From Myxococcus stipitatus (GTDB lineage Bacteria > Myxococcota > Myxococcia > Myxococcales > Myxococcaceae), in assembly GCF_038561935.1 (NCBI RefSeq), contig NZ_CP102770.1, forward strand, positions 5,208,001 through 5,272,000: a stretch of 64,000 bases of DNA, in the 5' to 3' direction. This document shows, in pieces, positions 1 through 11,400 of this stretch. The position numbers and the translations under genes were made by a program. Positions within the stretch are counted from its first letter, which is position 1, and the number at the start of each line of letters is the position of its first letter. Below the pieces are notes generated by a model that was not told the DNA's origin, made no database searches, and saw only the letters and a list, made by a program, of their open reading frames with translations.

Positions 1-1
1 C

Positions 2-2434
2 AACAGCGAGCTCGAAGGGACCAACCTGCGAGTGACGTTGAGGACCTCCGCGGGGACCCTTGTCGAGCAGCAACAGCTGCCACTCCCGAGGTTGTTGCCA
101 GGGACGGTGGAGCACCCATCCGTTCGCTTCTCCACGGCCGCGATCTCTCCAGGCACCTACCATGTGACTGGAGAGGTGATGCTGGGGGCACGTTCCCTGG
201 TTCAGGCGCAGGCGAGCTTCATGATGGAGGGGCAGCCGCGAATCTCGGGTGTCGTCTCCATCGCCGGCCAAGCCGTTCCTCAGCCGCTCCTTCGTGTGGG
301 ACAGGTCGCCACCACGAATGTCGTGCTGGAGAACCGGGGGACTGCATCCGCGCCTCAGTCCGTCGCAAACCTGGTGGTGACGCGCCCGGATGGCAGCCTC
401 TTCACGGCCGCGACATGGCCACTCGATCCGTTGGCACCTGGAGCTCAGTGGTCGCGGCAACTCTCGTTGGCCACCACGGATTGGAGCCTGGGAGTCCACG
501 GCCTGACCCTGGTGGTGGAGTCGTCGACCGGCATGGCGGAGGTGCTATCGCGGCTCACACTGATGATTCTCGACGGACGTGCTCCACGGTTGGCCATGGT
601 GACGCCCACGGACGGCATGTTCGTGCGCGGCGTGGTGAACGCGCACGTCCGCGCGCTCGACGACGCTTCGGGAGTGGGGGCGGTGCGCGTTGCCGTGGAT
701 GGAGCTGCGCCGGTCGACGCGGCTCCGGTGTCCGGTAATGCCTTGAATGGAGTCTGGAGCACGAGCGTGACGCTCGCGTCCGAGGGCCCCCATACCCTTG
801 TCTTCAGCGCGGTGGACCTGGCGGGCAATGACGGTCGGATCCTGGCCGCGCTCGACAATCCGCTGACAGTCAGTGTCATTCGAGACACTGTGTCGCCAGA
901 GTTGGTGGTGTCGGGGGTTCCTGGAGAGTCACCAGTCCATGGCCCCGTGGTTCCCGTGTTCTCGGCGCAGGACGCTCATCTGGCGACCGTGGTTGCCACA
1001 CTCGATGGCAAGCCGTTCACCTCGGGGACTCCCGTCTCGACGGATGGTGTCTACGAACTCCATGTCGTCGCCACGGACAAGGCAGGCAACACGAAGCAGG
1101 CTCAACGGCGCTTCACCATCGACACGCTGCCGCCGCGCATCGTGCTGGGGGGAGTTGCTGAAGGAGCCATCGTCAACCACGACGTCACACCGACGCTGAG
1201 CGTGTCGGACCTGCATCTGGATGCGACACCGCCCACCGTGACCCTGAACGGGCAGCTCTTCACCATGGGGACCCTCGTCTCGAATGAAGGCAGCCACGAA
1301 CTTCGGGCAAGTGCCAGGGATGTCGCGGGCCATCTGACGGAGGCGAGCCTCACATTCGCTGTCGACAAGACACCTCCAGAGATTCAGGTGACGGGCGTTT
1401 CGCAAGGGGCCGCGGCGGAAAGCTTCACGATCCACTTCACTGCGACCGATGCTCATCTCGACGCGAACACGCTCGGAGCCGCGTTGGATGGACTGCCGTT
1501 CACCAGCGGAGAGACCGTGAACACGGAAGGTCCTCACTCGCTCCAGGTGAGCGTGTTGGACAGGGCGGGCAACTCGCGCGTCGTGACGCTGAGTTTCTCC
1601 GTCGTGACAGAGACGTCCGACCCGCTCATGCCGACGTTCCGCTACGCGGCCTGTGGCCTCCAGGACATCCTCGTGTTCGGGGATGCCCAGGTCGTAGGCC
1701 CGGGTTTGACCACGCCTGCTTCGGTGGCAGCCAACAGCCTGGCCTACGTCGGCGAACGAAGCCTCGTGTCGGGTGACCTCGTGGGTGGATACTCCGCTGT
1801 CGTGGAAGAGGGGACCCTGGTGGGTTCGCTGTACTACGGCGAGGGATACGCCATCGGCGAATACGCCTCCGTCCAAGGGGCCGTCCATCTCGTGACCCCG
1901 ACGCCGACGCCCTGCTGGTGCGGCTATGACGTGGCGGCCAATCTGCTCCAGGCGAGCAGCAACAACGACAACGTGCGCCTGTCCTCCCTGGAGAATAGCG
2001 CCCAATGGTGGGTGGGTGGCGCGTTCGAACTGAACGGTCATCAAGTCGTCCTGCCTGCGGGCAGATACTACGCGGATCATCTCCGCCTCTCGGGTGGAGC
2101 GACGCTCTCTGCGGAGCCAGGCGCACGTGTGTTGATCTTCGTAGACAACAACGTGTTGGTGGAAGGCGGGTCGACGCTGGGTGCGAGCGCATCAGCCATA
2201 CATCCCATCGTGATCGTATCGGGGGCGATCAGGCACGAAGGACAGAGCGTCCGCGTGGACAACTACAACGATGCATCTCTCGCCATCTACTCACCCGAGG
2301 CGGACCTGCTGCTGTCGGGCAGCAAGACACTCTACGGTGCCCTCATGGGCAAGACGGTGGAGTTGTCCGGGACGCAGCGACTGGTGCTGAAGCCTGGCCC
2401 CCAGGCTTCTCCGCCTTCTCTCCATTGCCAGTAG
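2..2434 (+). CDS. Ig-repeat surface/secreted protein, 5' end outside window
   Basis: The frame is open from base 2, so the gene starts left of the window; the GTG at 32 is only the first start-like codon inside. About 810 codons are visible. The first third looks like CARDB/Ig-type beta-sandwich sequence. From about 870 to 1600 there are three or four Ig-like repeats of about 90 residues with recurring DGxPFTSGT and DxAGN motifs. The last 270 residues are Gly- and Val-rich with an evenly spaced hydrophobic pattern that suggests a beta-helix or surface-anchoring fold, and include a Cys-Trp-Cys cluster. The stop lies 11 bp before the start of the RHS gene, so the two are probably co-transcribed. 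An extracellular structural or adhesive role is inferred; no catalytic motif is visible. Confidence 0.8.
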   Translation, partial: NSELEGTNLRVTLRTSAGTLVEQQQLPLPRLLPGTVEHPSVRFSTAAISPGTYHVTGEVMLGARSLVQAQASFMMEGQPRISGVVSIAGQAVPQPLLRVGQVATTNVVLENRGTASAPQSVANLVVTRPDGSLFTAATWPLDPLAPGAQWSRQLSLATTDWSLGVHGLTLVVESSTGMAEVLSRLTLMILDGRAPRLAMVTPTDGMFVRGVVNAHVRALDDASGVGAVRVAVDGAAPVDAAPVSGNALNGVWSTSVTLASEGPHTLVFSAVDLAGNDGRILAALDNPLTVSVIRDTVSPELVVSGVPGESPVHGPVVPVFSAQDAHLATVVATLDGKPFTSGTPVSTDGVYELHVVATDKAGNTKQAQRRFTIDTLPPRIVLGGVAEGAIVNHDVTPTLSVSDLHLDATPPTVTLNGQLFTMGTLVSNEGSHELRASARDVAGHLTEASLTFAVDKTPPEIQVTGVSQGAAAESFTIHFTATDAHLDANTLGAALDGLPFTSGETVNTEGPHSLQVSVLDRAGNSRVVTLSFSVVTETSDPLMPTFRYAACGLQDILVFGDAQVVGPGLTTPASVAANSLAYVGERSLVSGDLVGGYSAVVEEGTLVGSLYYGEGYAIGEYASVQGAVHLVTPTPTPCWCGYDVAANLLQASSNNDNVRLSSLENSAQWWVGGAFELNGHQVVLPAGRYYADHLRLSGGATLSAEPGARVLIFVDNNVLVEGGSTLGASASAIHPIVIVSGAIRHEGQSVRVDNYNDASLAIYSPEADLLLSGSKTLYGALMGKTVELSGTQRLVLKPGPQASPPSLHCQ

Positions 2435-2445
2435 CACACCGCGCC

Positions 2446-5400
2446 ATGTTCGATTCGTCTTCGCGAAACTCGAAGCTTCTTGTCCTTGTCGCCGCCTTGG
2501 CGGCAGCCCCCCTGGGAGGTGCTGCTCCGGTTGCGTCGCAAGCGGCGCCAGCGGAGGGACTGGCGGCGGCACGTGAACGGATTCGGTCGCTCACCGACGG
2601 ACTCCCCGCAGGTGAGCGTGGCGATGGGCTGATGCCAGTCATCATCTCGAGCCCCGTGCCCCCCGAGGACTCGATTGACTGGGCGGGCCTGAAGGCTCGA
2701 ACCGGGACTGTCAACGCCCGACGACAACTCCATGAAGAACAGACTCGACGCGTCGCGAGAGGGAGTGAGCTGACTCGCGAGCTTGAATCGGTGGCGGCCC
2801 ACGTCGGTCCACCACTGGGGTTCTGGGCGCGGGTCTTTCACTGGCCCGAAGGGCTCGAGGCCACTCGGCGACAGGAGGTGGATGCCGCGCTGACAAAGGC
2901 GGAGCAACTCCTGGAGCAAGGACTTCAGGAATCACTGCGCCAGTTGACCGAAGCAGAGCGGGTATTGGCGCCGGGACAAGGCGCAGTCACGGACCAGGTC
3001 GAACAACGCCGGGCCGCTCTGGTCACGCGTGTCGAACCGACGCTCGCGGAAGTACGCGCGCTACGGACGATGCTGATCACACCACGTGAGTCCCTGCGGG
3101 AGCAGTCTGTCGCGTACCTCCAGCAGCGCCTCTACATGGACGCCCCGACGCGGCTGGAGAAGCTCCAGGCCGCCCTGCGGGAATGGGGGGCCTCTCGTCC
3201 CATCCCCGTGCTCGGATCCGAGCTCACCTATGTGGAGAGCTCGCTCACGCCGTCCGCGCTCGCGACCGAGCAGACCGTCCCCGCCTTCCTCGCGGGGCCC
3301 TTGGTGTTGCCGGCACTGGAGGACTCTTCCGAGGGGCAGGAGGTGGAGCTCTCCGCCGAGGTGAAGGCGAAGGCGCAGGAACTGGGGAGCGCGAAGGCCA
3401 TCTACGATTTCGTCAAGAACGAGTTCGACCTCGACTGGTACCACGGCTCGATGAAGGGCTCGACCGAGACGTTGCGACAGAAGCGTGGCAACGACGCGGA
3501 CTTGTCCACGCTGCTCATCTCGCTGTTCCGCGCGCGGGAGATTCCCGCTCGATACGTGCGTGGCACGGTGAAGCTGCCGCTGTTCCGCGTCGCGGACTTG
3601 ATGGGGCTCCTGACGGGCCCCGAGGTGGATGCGGCATATGGAGCCGTTGGTGGAGCTCCGCTTCCGGATTTCATCGAGCAGCGAGTCCTGCAGGGTCTGT
3701 CCGCGGCTGGCATTCCGTACGAGACCATCAAGGGCGGCGGACGCGTGGTGGCGGTGAAGCTGGCCCATGTCTGGGTCGAAGCATGGCTGCCATACTCCGA
3801 CTATCGCGGCGCGGGTGGCGGGACCGGGATGAAGCAATGGCTGGCGTTGGACGTGGCCATTCCGGGGGCCGCGAAGTACGCGGCGACGCCGCCCTCCGTG
3901 GATGTCCTTGGCGCGATGGGCAGCGGGCCCGAGAGCTTCACCGACAGCTACCTCGCCCAGAACGGGCCTCAGTCTCCGCTCCAGTTCTATCGAGCCCGGG
4001 TCGAGGAGTTCCTCGCCACGCAGCGGCCTGGCACCACCTACGCACAGGTCCTGCGCACCGTGCAGCGACGCGCCGAACAGTTGCCGTTCTTCCCTGGCAC
4101 CTTGCCCTACGAGGTGGTGTCGGTGCAGTCGGAGTCCCCCTTCCTCCCGGAGACCGCCCGACAGCGGCTGCGAGTCACGGCTTCGGATGACGCGGGTGTG
4201 TTCCTGGAGGTCACGCTTCCGCTCCACCAGGTCGCGGGGCATCGCACGATCTTCACCTATCGCCCCGCGACAGCCGAGGACGAACAGGTGGTCCAGCGTA
4301 GCGGGGGACTCTATCGCGCGCCCGCGGCGGTGGTGCGGGTGCTCCCGGAGCTTCGCGTGGATGGCAAGGAGAAGGCCGTCGGGAGCCGACCGGTGGGGCT
4401 TGGCGTGGAGCACACATGGGCGGTGGAGCTGGTCCTCCCCGATGGTGCGAAGCGAACGCTGGAGAACCGCATCATCGCGGGCAACCTGGTGGCCCTGGGG
4501 GTGGGCAGCCCTGGAAACGCGTATTCGCCAGTCCTGTTGGACGTGGATGACATGCGTGACGGCGACGCACCCCGATTCCTCTACGAGCGGGCCGCGGCCT
4601 ATGTGAATGCCTGGACCGCGGGAGAGCGAGAGCTGGCGCGCCTGCTCCAGGTGGTGCCCATCCATCCAACCGCGAGCGTGGTGCTGGTGCAGAACCAGCT
4701 CGAGGTGGAGCAGACGCTGGGCGTCCCCCAGCGTCTCATCTGGAAAGGGTTGGAGGTGGATGCGGACCTGCGCACCATGACTCCGCTGGAGCTGATTGCA
4801 GGACGTGGCAAGGCGCTGTTCCGCATGGCGGGCTACGAGGGGAGCTACCAGGAGGCGCGCGTCCTCACCGAGGGCACGCGGGAGGACGCGGTCGCTGCGG
4901 CGACGGTGCTCCAGCACGCACATGCGCAAGGCATCCCTGTCCTGTCCATCACCCAGGCCAATGCGGCAACGGAGCTGGCTCGACTCACCGGGACAGCCGA
5001 GGTGCGCCGCGACGTCGAGGACCTGATTGCGCGAGGTTGGGAGGTCCGCATTCCGGAGGTTCCGCTCCAGCTCCGGGATTGGGCGGGAACAGGTTACATC
5101 GCCCGCAATCCCCTCACGGAAGAAGGGGGCTACTTCCTCTCAGGACGGCTCTCGGGTGGTCAGACCATTGTCTCGCCCAGTTCGTGGACGGACGCGGGAC
5201 TGGTAGAGCTCCTCGAAGGCCCGGATGCGCCCAGATCCACGGATGACACGTCACGCATCGCCTACCTCCTGAAGGTCCCTGGGACCGATTTCCAGGAGAT
5301 GGAAGTGGGCTCAGCTGGAACCATGCCCCTGGCCGTGTATGTCACCACTGCGGAGGGCGTACCGGTCAGTGATGCGTCCGTCACCTTCCGCCCGCATACA

Positions 5401-8400
5401 CAGGCTAATGAAGCACTCCCGCGCTTCGCCACGGTCGAGGCCCCAGATGTTCCCCTGGCCTCGGTGACGGTGAAGACGGACCGGACCGGGCGGGCCCGGG
5501 CGCTTGTCATCCCCGACCCGGATATCCGGAGGTGGGCCATCGAGGTTCCCGTGGCCCCCACGCCGACGAAGCCGCGCCCGGCCAGCCAGCTCTGGGGCCT
5601 CAACGAGGTGATGGCTCAGACCTCCCATGGCGATGTCACGCTTGTGCTCGCAAGTCCGTTCACCGTCCTTGGCAAGCCGGGCCCCCTGGCTCGGATTCAA
5701 ACGGACGGTGTGCCACGCATCGAGCGCACCATTGCTGGCATCGAGACGGGCCACGCCCTGAACGCCAAGGCGGCCGACAAGTTTGGCAATCCCTTGGCGA
5801 ACGTGTCGGTGACGTGGTCGGGCACGCCCGCGACGGGGCGCTTCTTCAATCCGGCAGCGGTGCCACCGGGGCAAACGCAGTTGCTGAACTCTCCGGGGGT
5901 CACGCCGACGTTGACTCTCGAGACGCCAACACTCGGCACGGTGCTCGCAGGCTACGTTCCCGGCGCGGCTCCAGGGGACTACGTCGTGTCGGCGACGGCG
6001 CAGGCTCCGACGGGGCCGGTGAGCGCGAGCTACGTCGTCGAGGCCCTGCTGCCAACAGCCTCCGAGAACCGGATGCGCTACGCGTTGAGCCTGGAGACGC
6101 TGGGTGCGCGTTTCAGCGGTGTCTTTGGCGGCGACTTCCCCGAGCCATTGGTGGCGCAGGTGCTGCGCATCCCCGAGAACGGCACGGTCTGGGCGCCGGT
6201 GAAGGGAGATGAGCCAGACATCGCGAATGTTCAGGTGCGAATCCGGGTGGCTTCGGAAACCGCCACACTTTCGGACGTGACGATGAAGCCGTTGACGGTG
6301 AGCTCCACGGGTGGGGGCGTCGACGATGACCAGCGCGTGGTGTTCTGGCCGAGATACCTGGTTCGGAACGGTCAGCAGTACATCTATGTGAATGCCTCCG
6401 TGGTTGAGCGCACGGCACGAGGCGAGTGGCCCGCCGCTGTGAACCCCTCCAGTGTCGTCTACTGGTTTGGATCGCGGGAGTCGAAGGTACAGGTCCGGAC
6501 GGGGATGGACGGAACCGACCCCGTGGCGAGTCCCTGCAACGGCGCCTCGGTGGGTGACGGATTCGCACGGCTCTCGGTGTCCAATCCCGCGGGCTATCCC
6601 CTCTATGTACGCCTCATCGAGGTCACGGAGGTCGATGGCGAGAAGCTCTTGGGAGAAAACGCCATGGCGGGCTGGGCCACGCACCCGAACGATTCGTCCC
6701 TCTTCGAGCTGCTTCCCAGCACGAACCAGACGCTCAATTTGCCACTGCGGCCTGGAACACATGGTGGAGAAATCCGGGTGGAAGTGCACTCCATCCAGTT
6801 CAGCCTGTCGAACAACGCCACGGAGGTTGTCAGCCAGGGAGTCATTCGTGTGGCTGCCGCGGGTAGCCGCCTGTTGGCGAACGGCAACGAGCTGGGGGCG
6901 AAGGTCATTCTCCCGGTCCGCAATTTCGAGTCTGCGGCGACACCTCCTGGAACAGAGCTGGTTGTGGCCACGGCCACCGAACGGCCCATCCTGGTTCCTG
7001 CCCAGCTGGAGTTCTGCGCGGGTGACGAGGGAGATGTGAGTGTCACGTCGGGAAACACCCTGTTGGGGCGTGGCAGGCTGGTGCGCGGTGCGCAGGGGGG
7101 ACTCGAGATTCAACCCGTGGACGGAAATGTGCCGCCTCCGGCGTTGGTATCGGGGCTGGGAGTGATGCGTATCCAGGTGCCCCCGGGAGATCCGGCGGGC
7201 CAGGAGGTACGGGTTGATTTCGTCCCCAAGGCGGCGCCAGAGACGACGCAGACCCAGCGCCTCACCCTGAAGACTTCGGTGGATGACGCGGGCGCGCTGC
7301 CGGTGGGGCACACGTTCGTCAAGGACGTGAGTGTCGTGGACGGCCACCTCATCAAACAGTTCGAGGACCTGCGCGTGCCGGGACGAGGCCCCCCGTTGGC
7401 ATTCTCGCGCAGCTACAGCAGCCAGGGATTTGAAGCCGGTCCCTTGGGACGAGGATGGACGCACTCGTACCGGAGCTTCGTGGTTCCGGACATCCGAGGC
7501 GGTGAGCTCCGATACATGGTCGTTGGAGGGGAGGGGAGCGGCCAGGTCTTCACCTGCACCGGGACTGCGCCCTGCAAGGCGCAGCGAGGCTTCCATGGCA
7601 CGTTCCGGAAGGAGACCGTGCAGGGAGGGGAGATTTCGCAGGAGCAGCTCGTCTTCCGGTCGTTGGGCGGAACCGAGTATCGGTATGGGCAAGCGGACAC
7701 TTCGGTCCAGCCAGCGCGCCACCGGCTCATCTCGGTGACGGATGCGGCGGGCCAGCGCATGACGCTCGAGTACGGAAGCGCGGACCTCGACGGCGAGGTG
7801 ACGCGTGTCTACATGGCGGGAGGGCGGCGCTTCCTGCAGTTTGGATACTCGCGTCCTCCAGGCGCGACGAGCACGTTGCTCGCGAACGTGGAGTTGATGG
7901 CGAACCCCCATGCGCCCGCGCCTGTACCGGCGGAGGGTACGGGCACCTCATTGGGGGTGTGCATCTCGTATGGGTACGACCGACTGGCGAATCTGGAGAG
8001 CGTACGTCGTCTGGATGGAGGTTGCTCGGCCGCGGGCGTACCCGTCCTTCGGGAGGAGACCTTTGCGTATGTGAACAGCTTCGACGAACGACTCAGGAGC
8101 AACCTCGTCGCGTACACAGATGCGAATGGCAACACCACCCGGTATGAGTACTACGCGCAGAGCGATGTGCTGCCTGGAGAAGCGGAGTTCCTGCGGTTCG
8201 GGGACAAGCGCGAGCGGGTGAAGAAGGTGCTGGAACCCGAGGGTGCCACGACGGAGTTCGTGTATGCGCTGACGCCCAATACCCAGCCCATCTTCGGTCA
8301 GCCCATCCACACGTATGAGACGCGGGTGAAGGGGCCGAGGCCCGAGGTGCCGGAGACGGTGTATCGGTTGGACCCGTATGGCGCGGCGGTCCAGGTGGAG

Positions 8401-11400
8401 CGCCCGTTGAGTCCATCGCTGGTTGCCAGGAGTCGGACCCTCTGGGACCCGATTCACGTCCGGAAGACCCGCGAGGAAGACGCGCGGGGCAGGGTGGTGC
8501 GCTACCGCTACGACGATTCCGGCAACATGGTTGAGCGCAGGACGGAGACGCCCGTGCTTGCTGCTTCTGGGGACGACGCCGCGGCCACGGAGCCGGTGCG
8601 TGATGCCCAGGGGCAGCCGGTGCCCGCAGTGGTGGAGCGTTGGGCGTACGACGCGAGCTTCAATACTCCGACGTGTCAAATCGATGCAGAAGGGCGCGTG
8701 ACACGCATCACCGTGGACTCGTCGGGCGTGGACCCGCGAGCAGGGACTCCGTCGGGAACGGGACTGCCACTGGAGACTCGGCGCCATGCCAACGCAGTGG
8801 ACAGCTCCGCGCTGATGGGGGACACGGGCTGTCTCGACCTGGCTGCGACGGTGACGACATCGGCCCAGGACATCGTGACAGGGCAGAGGTACTGCGAAGT
8901 CCAGGGTGGAGGCTGCCCCGCTGGGGCTGTGCGGGGAGATGTCTCAGCCATCATCGATGGCAACCGACAGACCGTATCGATTCTGGCGTACGACGTATGG
9001 GGCCACGCGACGCGGAAGCAGATGCCCACCTCCGAAGGGCGCTTCGTCGAAGCGACCTATGGCTATGACGCGCGAGGCCGATTGGAGGATGAGGGGGACA
9101 CGCAGGGACACAAGACCCACCGCGACTTCGACGGGTTGGACCGGGTGGTCCGCCACGAACGCCGCAACGTCAAGGGGCCGTGGCTGACGACGGCGTACCA
9201 GTACTACTCGGGCGGGCAGGTGAAGGAGGAGACGAACGGCCTCGGACTGAAGCGCCAGATGACGCTCGACGGACTCAACCGCGTCAATCGAATGACGGAG
9301 TCCGGCGAAACGCTCGCGAGCCCCCTGGTGACGACCTACGCCTACGACGAGGCCGGCAACCGGACGGGGACGGTGGACCGTCGTGGGGTCTCGACCCAGA
9401 CGTCCTACGACTTCGGTGACCGCCCCACGATGGTGAGGGTGCTGGTGGCGCAGGAGGACCTCGCGCGGTTCCAAGCGCAGGGTGGTGATTCGACACAGGC
9501 AGGGCAGACCAGAGTGGTGGCGCAGTACGGCTACGATGCTGCAGGGAACCGTGTCTGGGAAGAGGACAAGCATGGTTTCCGCACGGAGTCCCGGTTGGAT
9601 TCGCTGTACCGCGTCGTTCGCGTGCGGACTCCCGAAGTGCCTTCTGAGTCCCTCACGGTGTCATCGCCGCGTCGGTACGAGGTTGCGCGGCGCCTGGACA
9701 GGGTGGGCAATCTCCTCTCGGAGACGGATGGCAATGGCCATACGACGACGTATGGCTATGACTTCGCCAACCGGCGCACGTCCTCTTTGGACGCAGTGGG
9801 GCGCGAGGAGCGACGTGAGTATGACGGCAACGGGAACATCGCGTTGGTGGAGGTCAAGACGGGCACGACGGTTCACCTGTCGAAGACGACCTCCTATGAC
9901 GGCCTCAACCGTGCCCTCTCTGTGACGGAGGTTGTCGCGAGAGGTACTGGTACTTCTCCGGCGAATTGGGCGTACACGCAGGTCAATCGCTACGACGACT
10001 CGCAGCACAAGGTTCATACACGTGACAGGCGCGGCTTTGTCACCACGGTGGTGTTGGACGATCTGGATCGGGTCATCACCCAGGTCGTGGATGATGGCAG
10101 TGGGCCGCAGACAAGAACGCCTGACGATGTGCGGGCGGGGCCAGCGCTTGGGCTCACCACTCGGTTTGAATACGACGCCAATGGCAACCGTAACGCGGTG
10201 GTCGATGCCCTCGGCCGGCGGACGGAGGAGGACTTCGATGGCCTGAACCGGCGGACGCTGCGCCGTCTTCCCATGGGCGTGACGGAGTCCTTCACCTATG
10301 GCGGCGAGGGACATCTCATTGCCCAGGTCGACGGGCGTGGAATCCAGCGCAAGGCGTTCTTCGATGTGCTGGGACGTCCGACCCGGGATGTGCTGGTGGA
10401 GAGCATCTCCGCGAATGGGCAAGAGTTGAAGCGCATGACTCGCACCTACGTGGATGTTCCCGATTCGGGCCTCGTCCGGGTCGAGGAGACGGATGCGAGA
10501 AACCATGTGACACGGCGGTACCTGGACGCCCTGGGGCGAGAGGTGCGGACAGTGGACGCCCTGGGGCATGCGAGGGAGACCCGCTTCGACCACATCAACA
10601 AGCGCGAGGAGCGGGACAGGAAGGGCTACGTCACGACGTACACGTACGACGCCGCCAATCGACTGCTCTTCCAGCGGGACTTCGACTTGGAGTCAACGTC
10701 CGCGGTCTACACGCAGAGCCAAGAGTACGACGACGTGGCGATGACCCAGACGCTGAGGGACAGGCGCGGTGTCGCGACGGACGTGCGTTACATGGACGGA
10801 CTGGGCCGGGTCGAGCGCACTGTCCGGAGTGATGGGGTGGACACCCAGGAGGGCGAGACGCGGTACGACGCCAATGGCCAGCCCATCCGAGTGACGGATG
10901 CCAACGGGCATGTCACCGAGTCCGTTTACGACGGGGCGGGCCGGCTGATCGAGTCGACGCAGGGGCTCGGCACCGCGGAGGCTGCGCGTAGCTCGTCGAA
11001 GTACGACGCCGTGGGCAATGTGCTCGAGGTGAAGAGCGCCCGAGTGACGGGCGTGGCGTACGACATGCGCAACACGTACGACGACTTGAATCGGGCGGTG
11101 CGCAGCGAGGACGCCCTGGGCCATGTGACCACGCGGGCCTTCGACGCGACTGGGAACAAGGAGTGCGAGAAGCGGCCGCTAGGCGGCGCGACACTGGCGC
11201 ACAACGCGGCGAGTGGGCTGACCATCGCGGCGGTGAAAGCGCATGCGTGCCCAGGCGGGTTTGTCACGCGCTACGCGTACGACGAAGAAGGCAAGCTGCT
11301 GTCTGTGGAGGACGCGCTGGAGGGCGTCCATTCGTTTGTCTACGACGCGCAGCGCAACCTGGTGGCGAAGCAGGACGCCAACGGGAACCTGACAACGTAT

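Noticed and set aside
2005-2445. Upstream extension of the RHS gene
   Set aside because: It overlaps the preceding gene in another frame and lacks the signal peptide start found at 2446.
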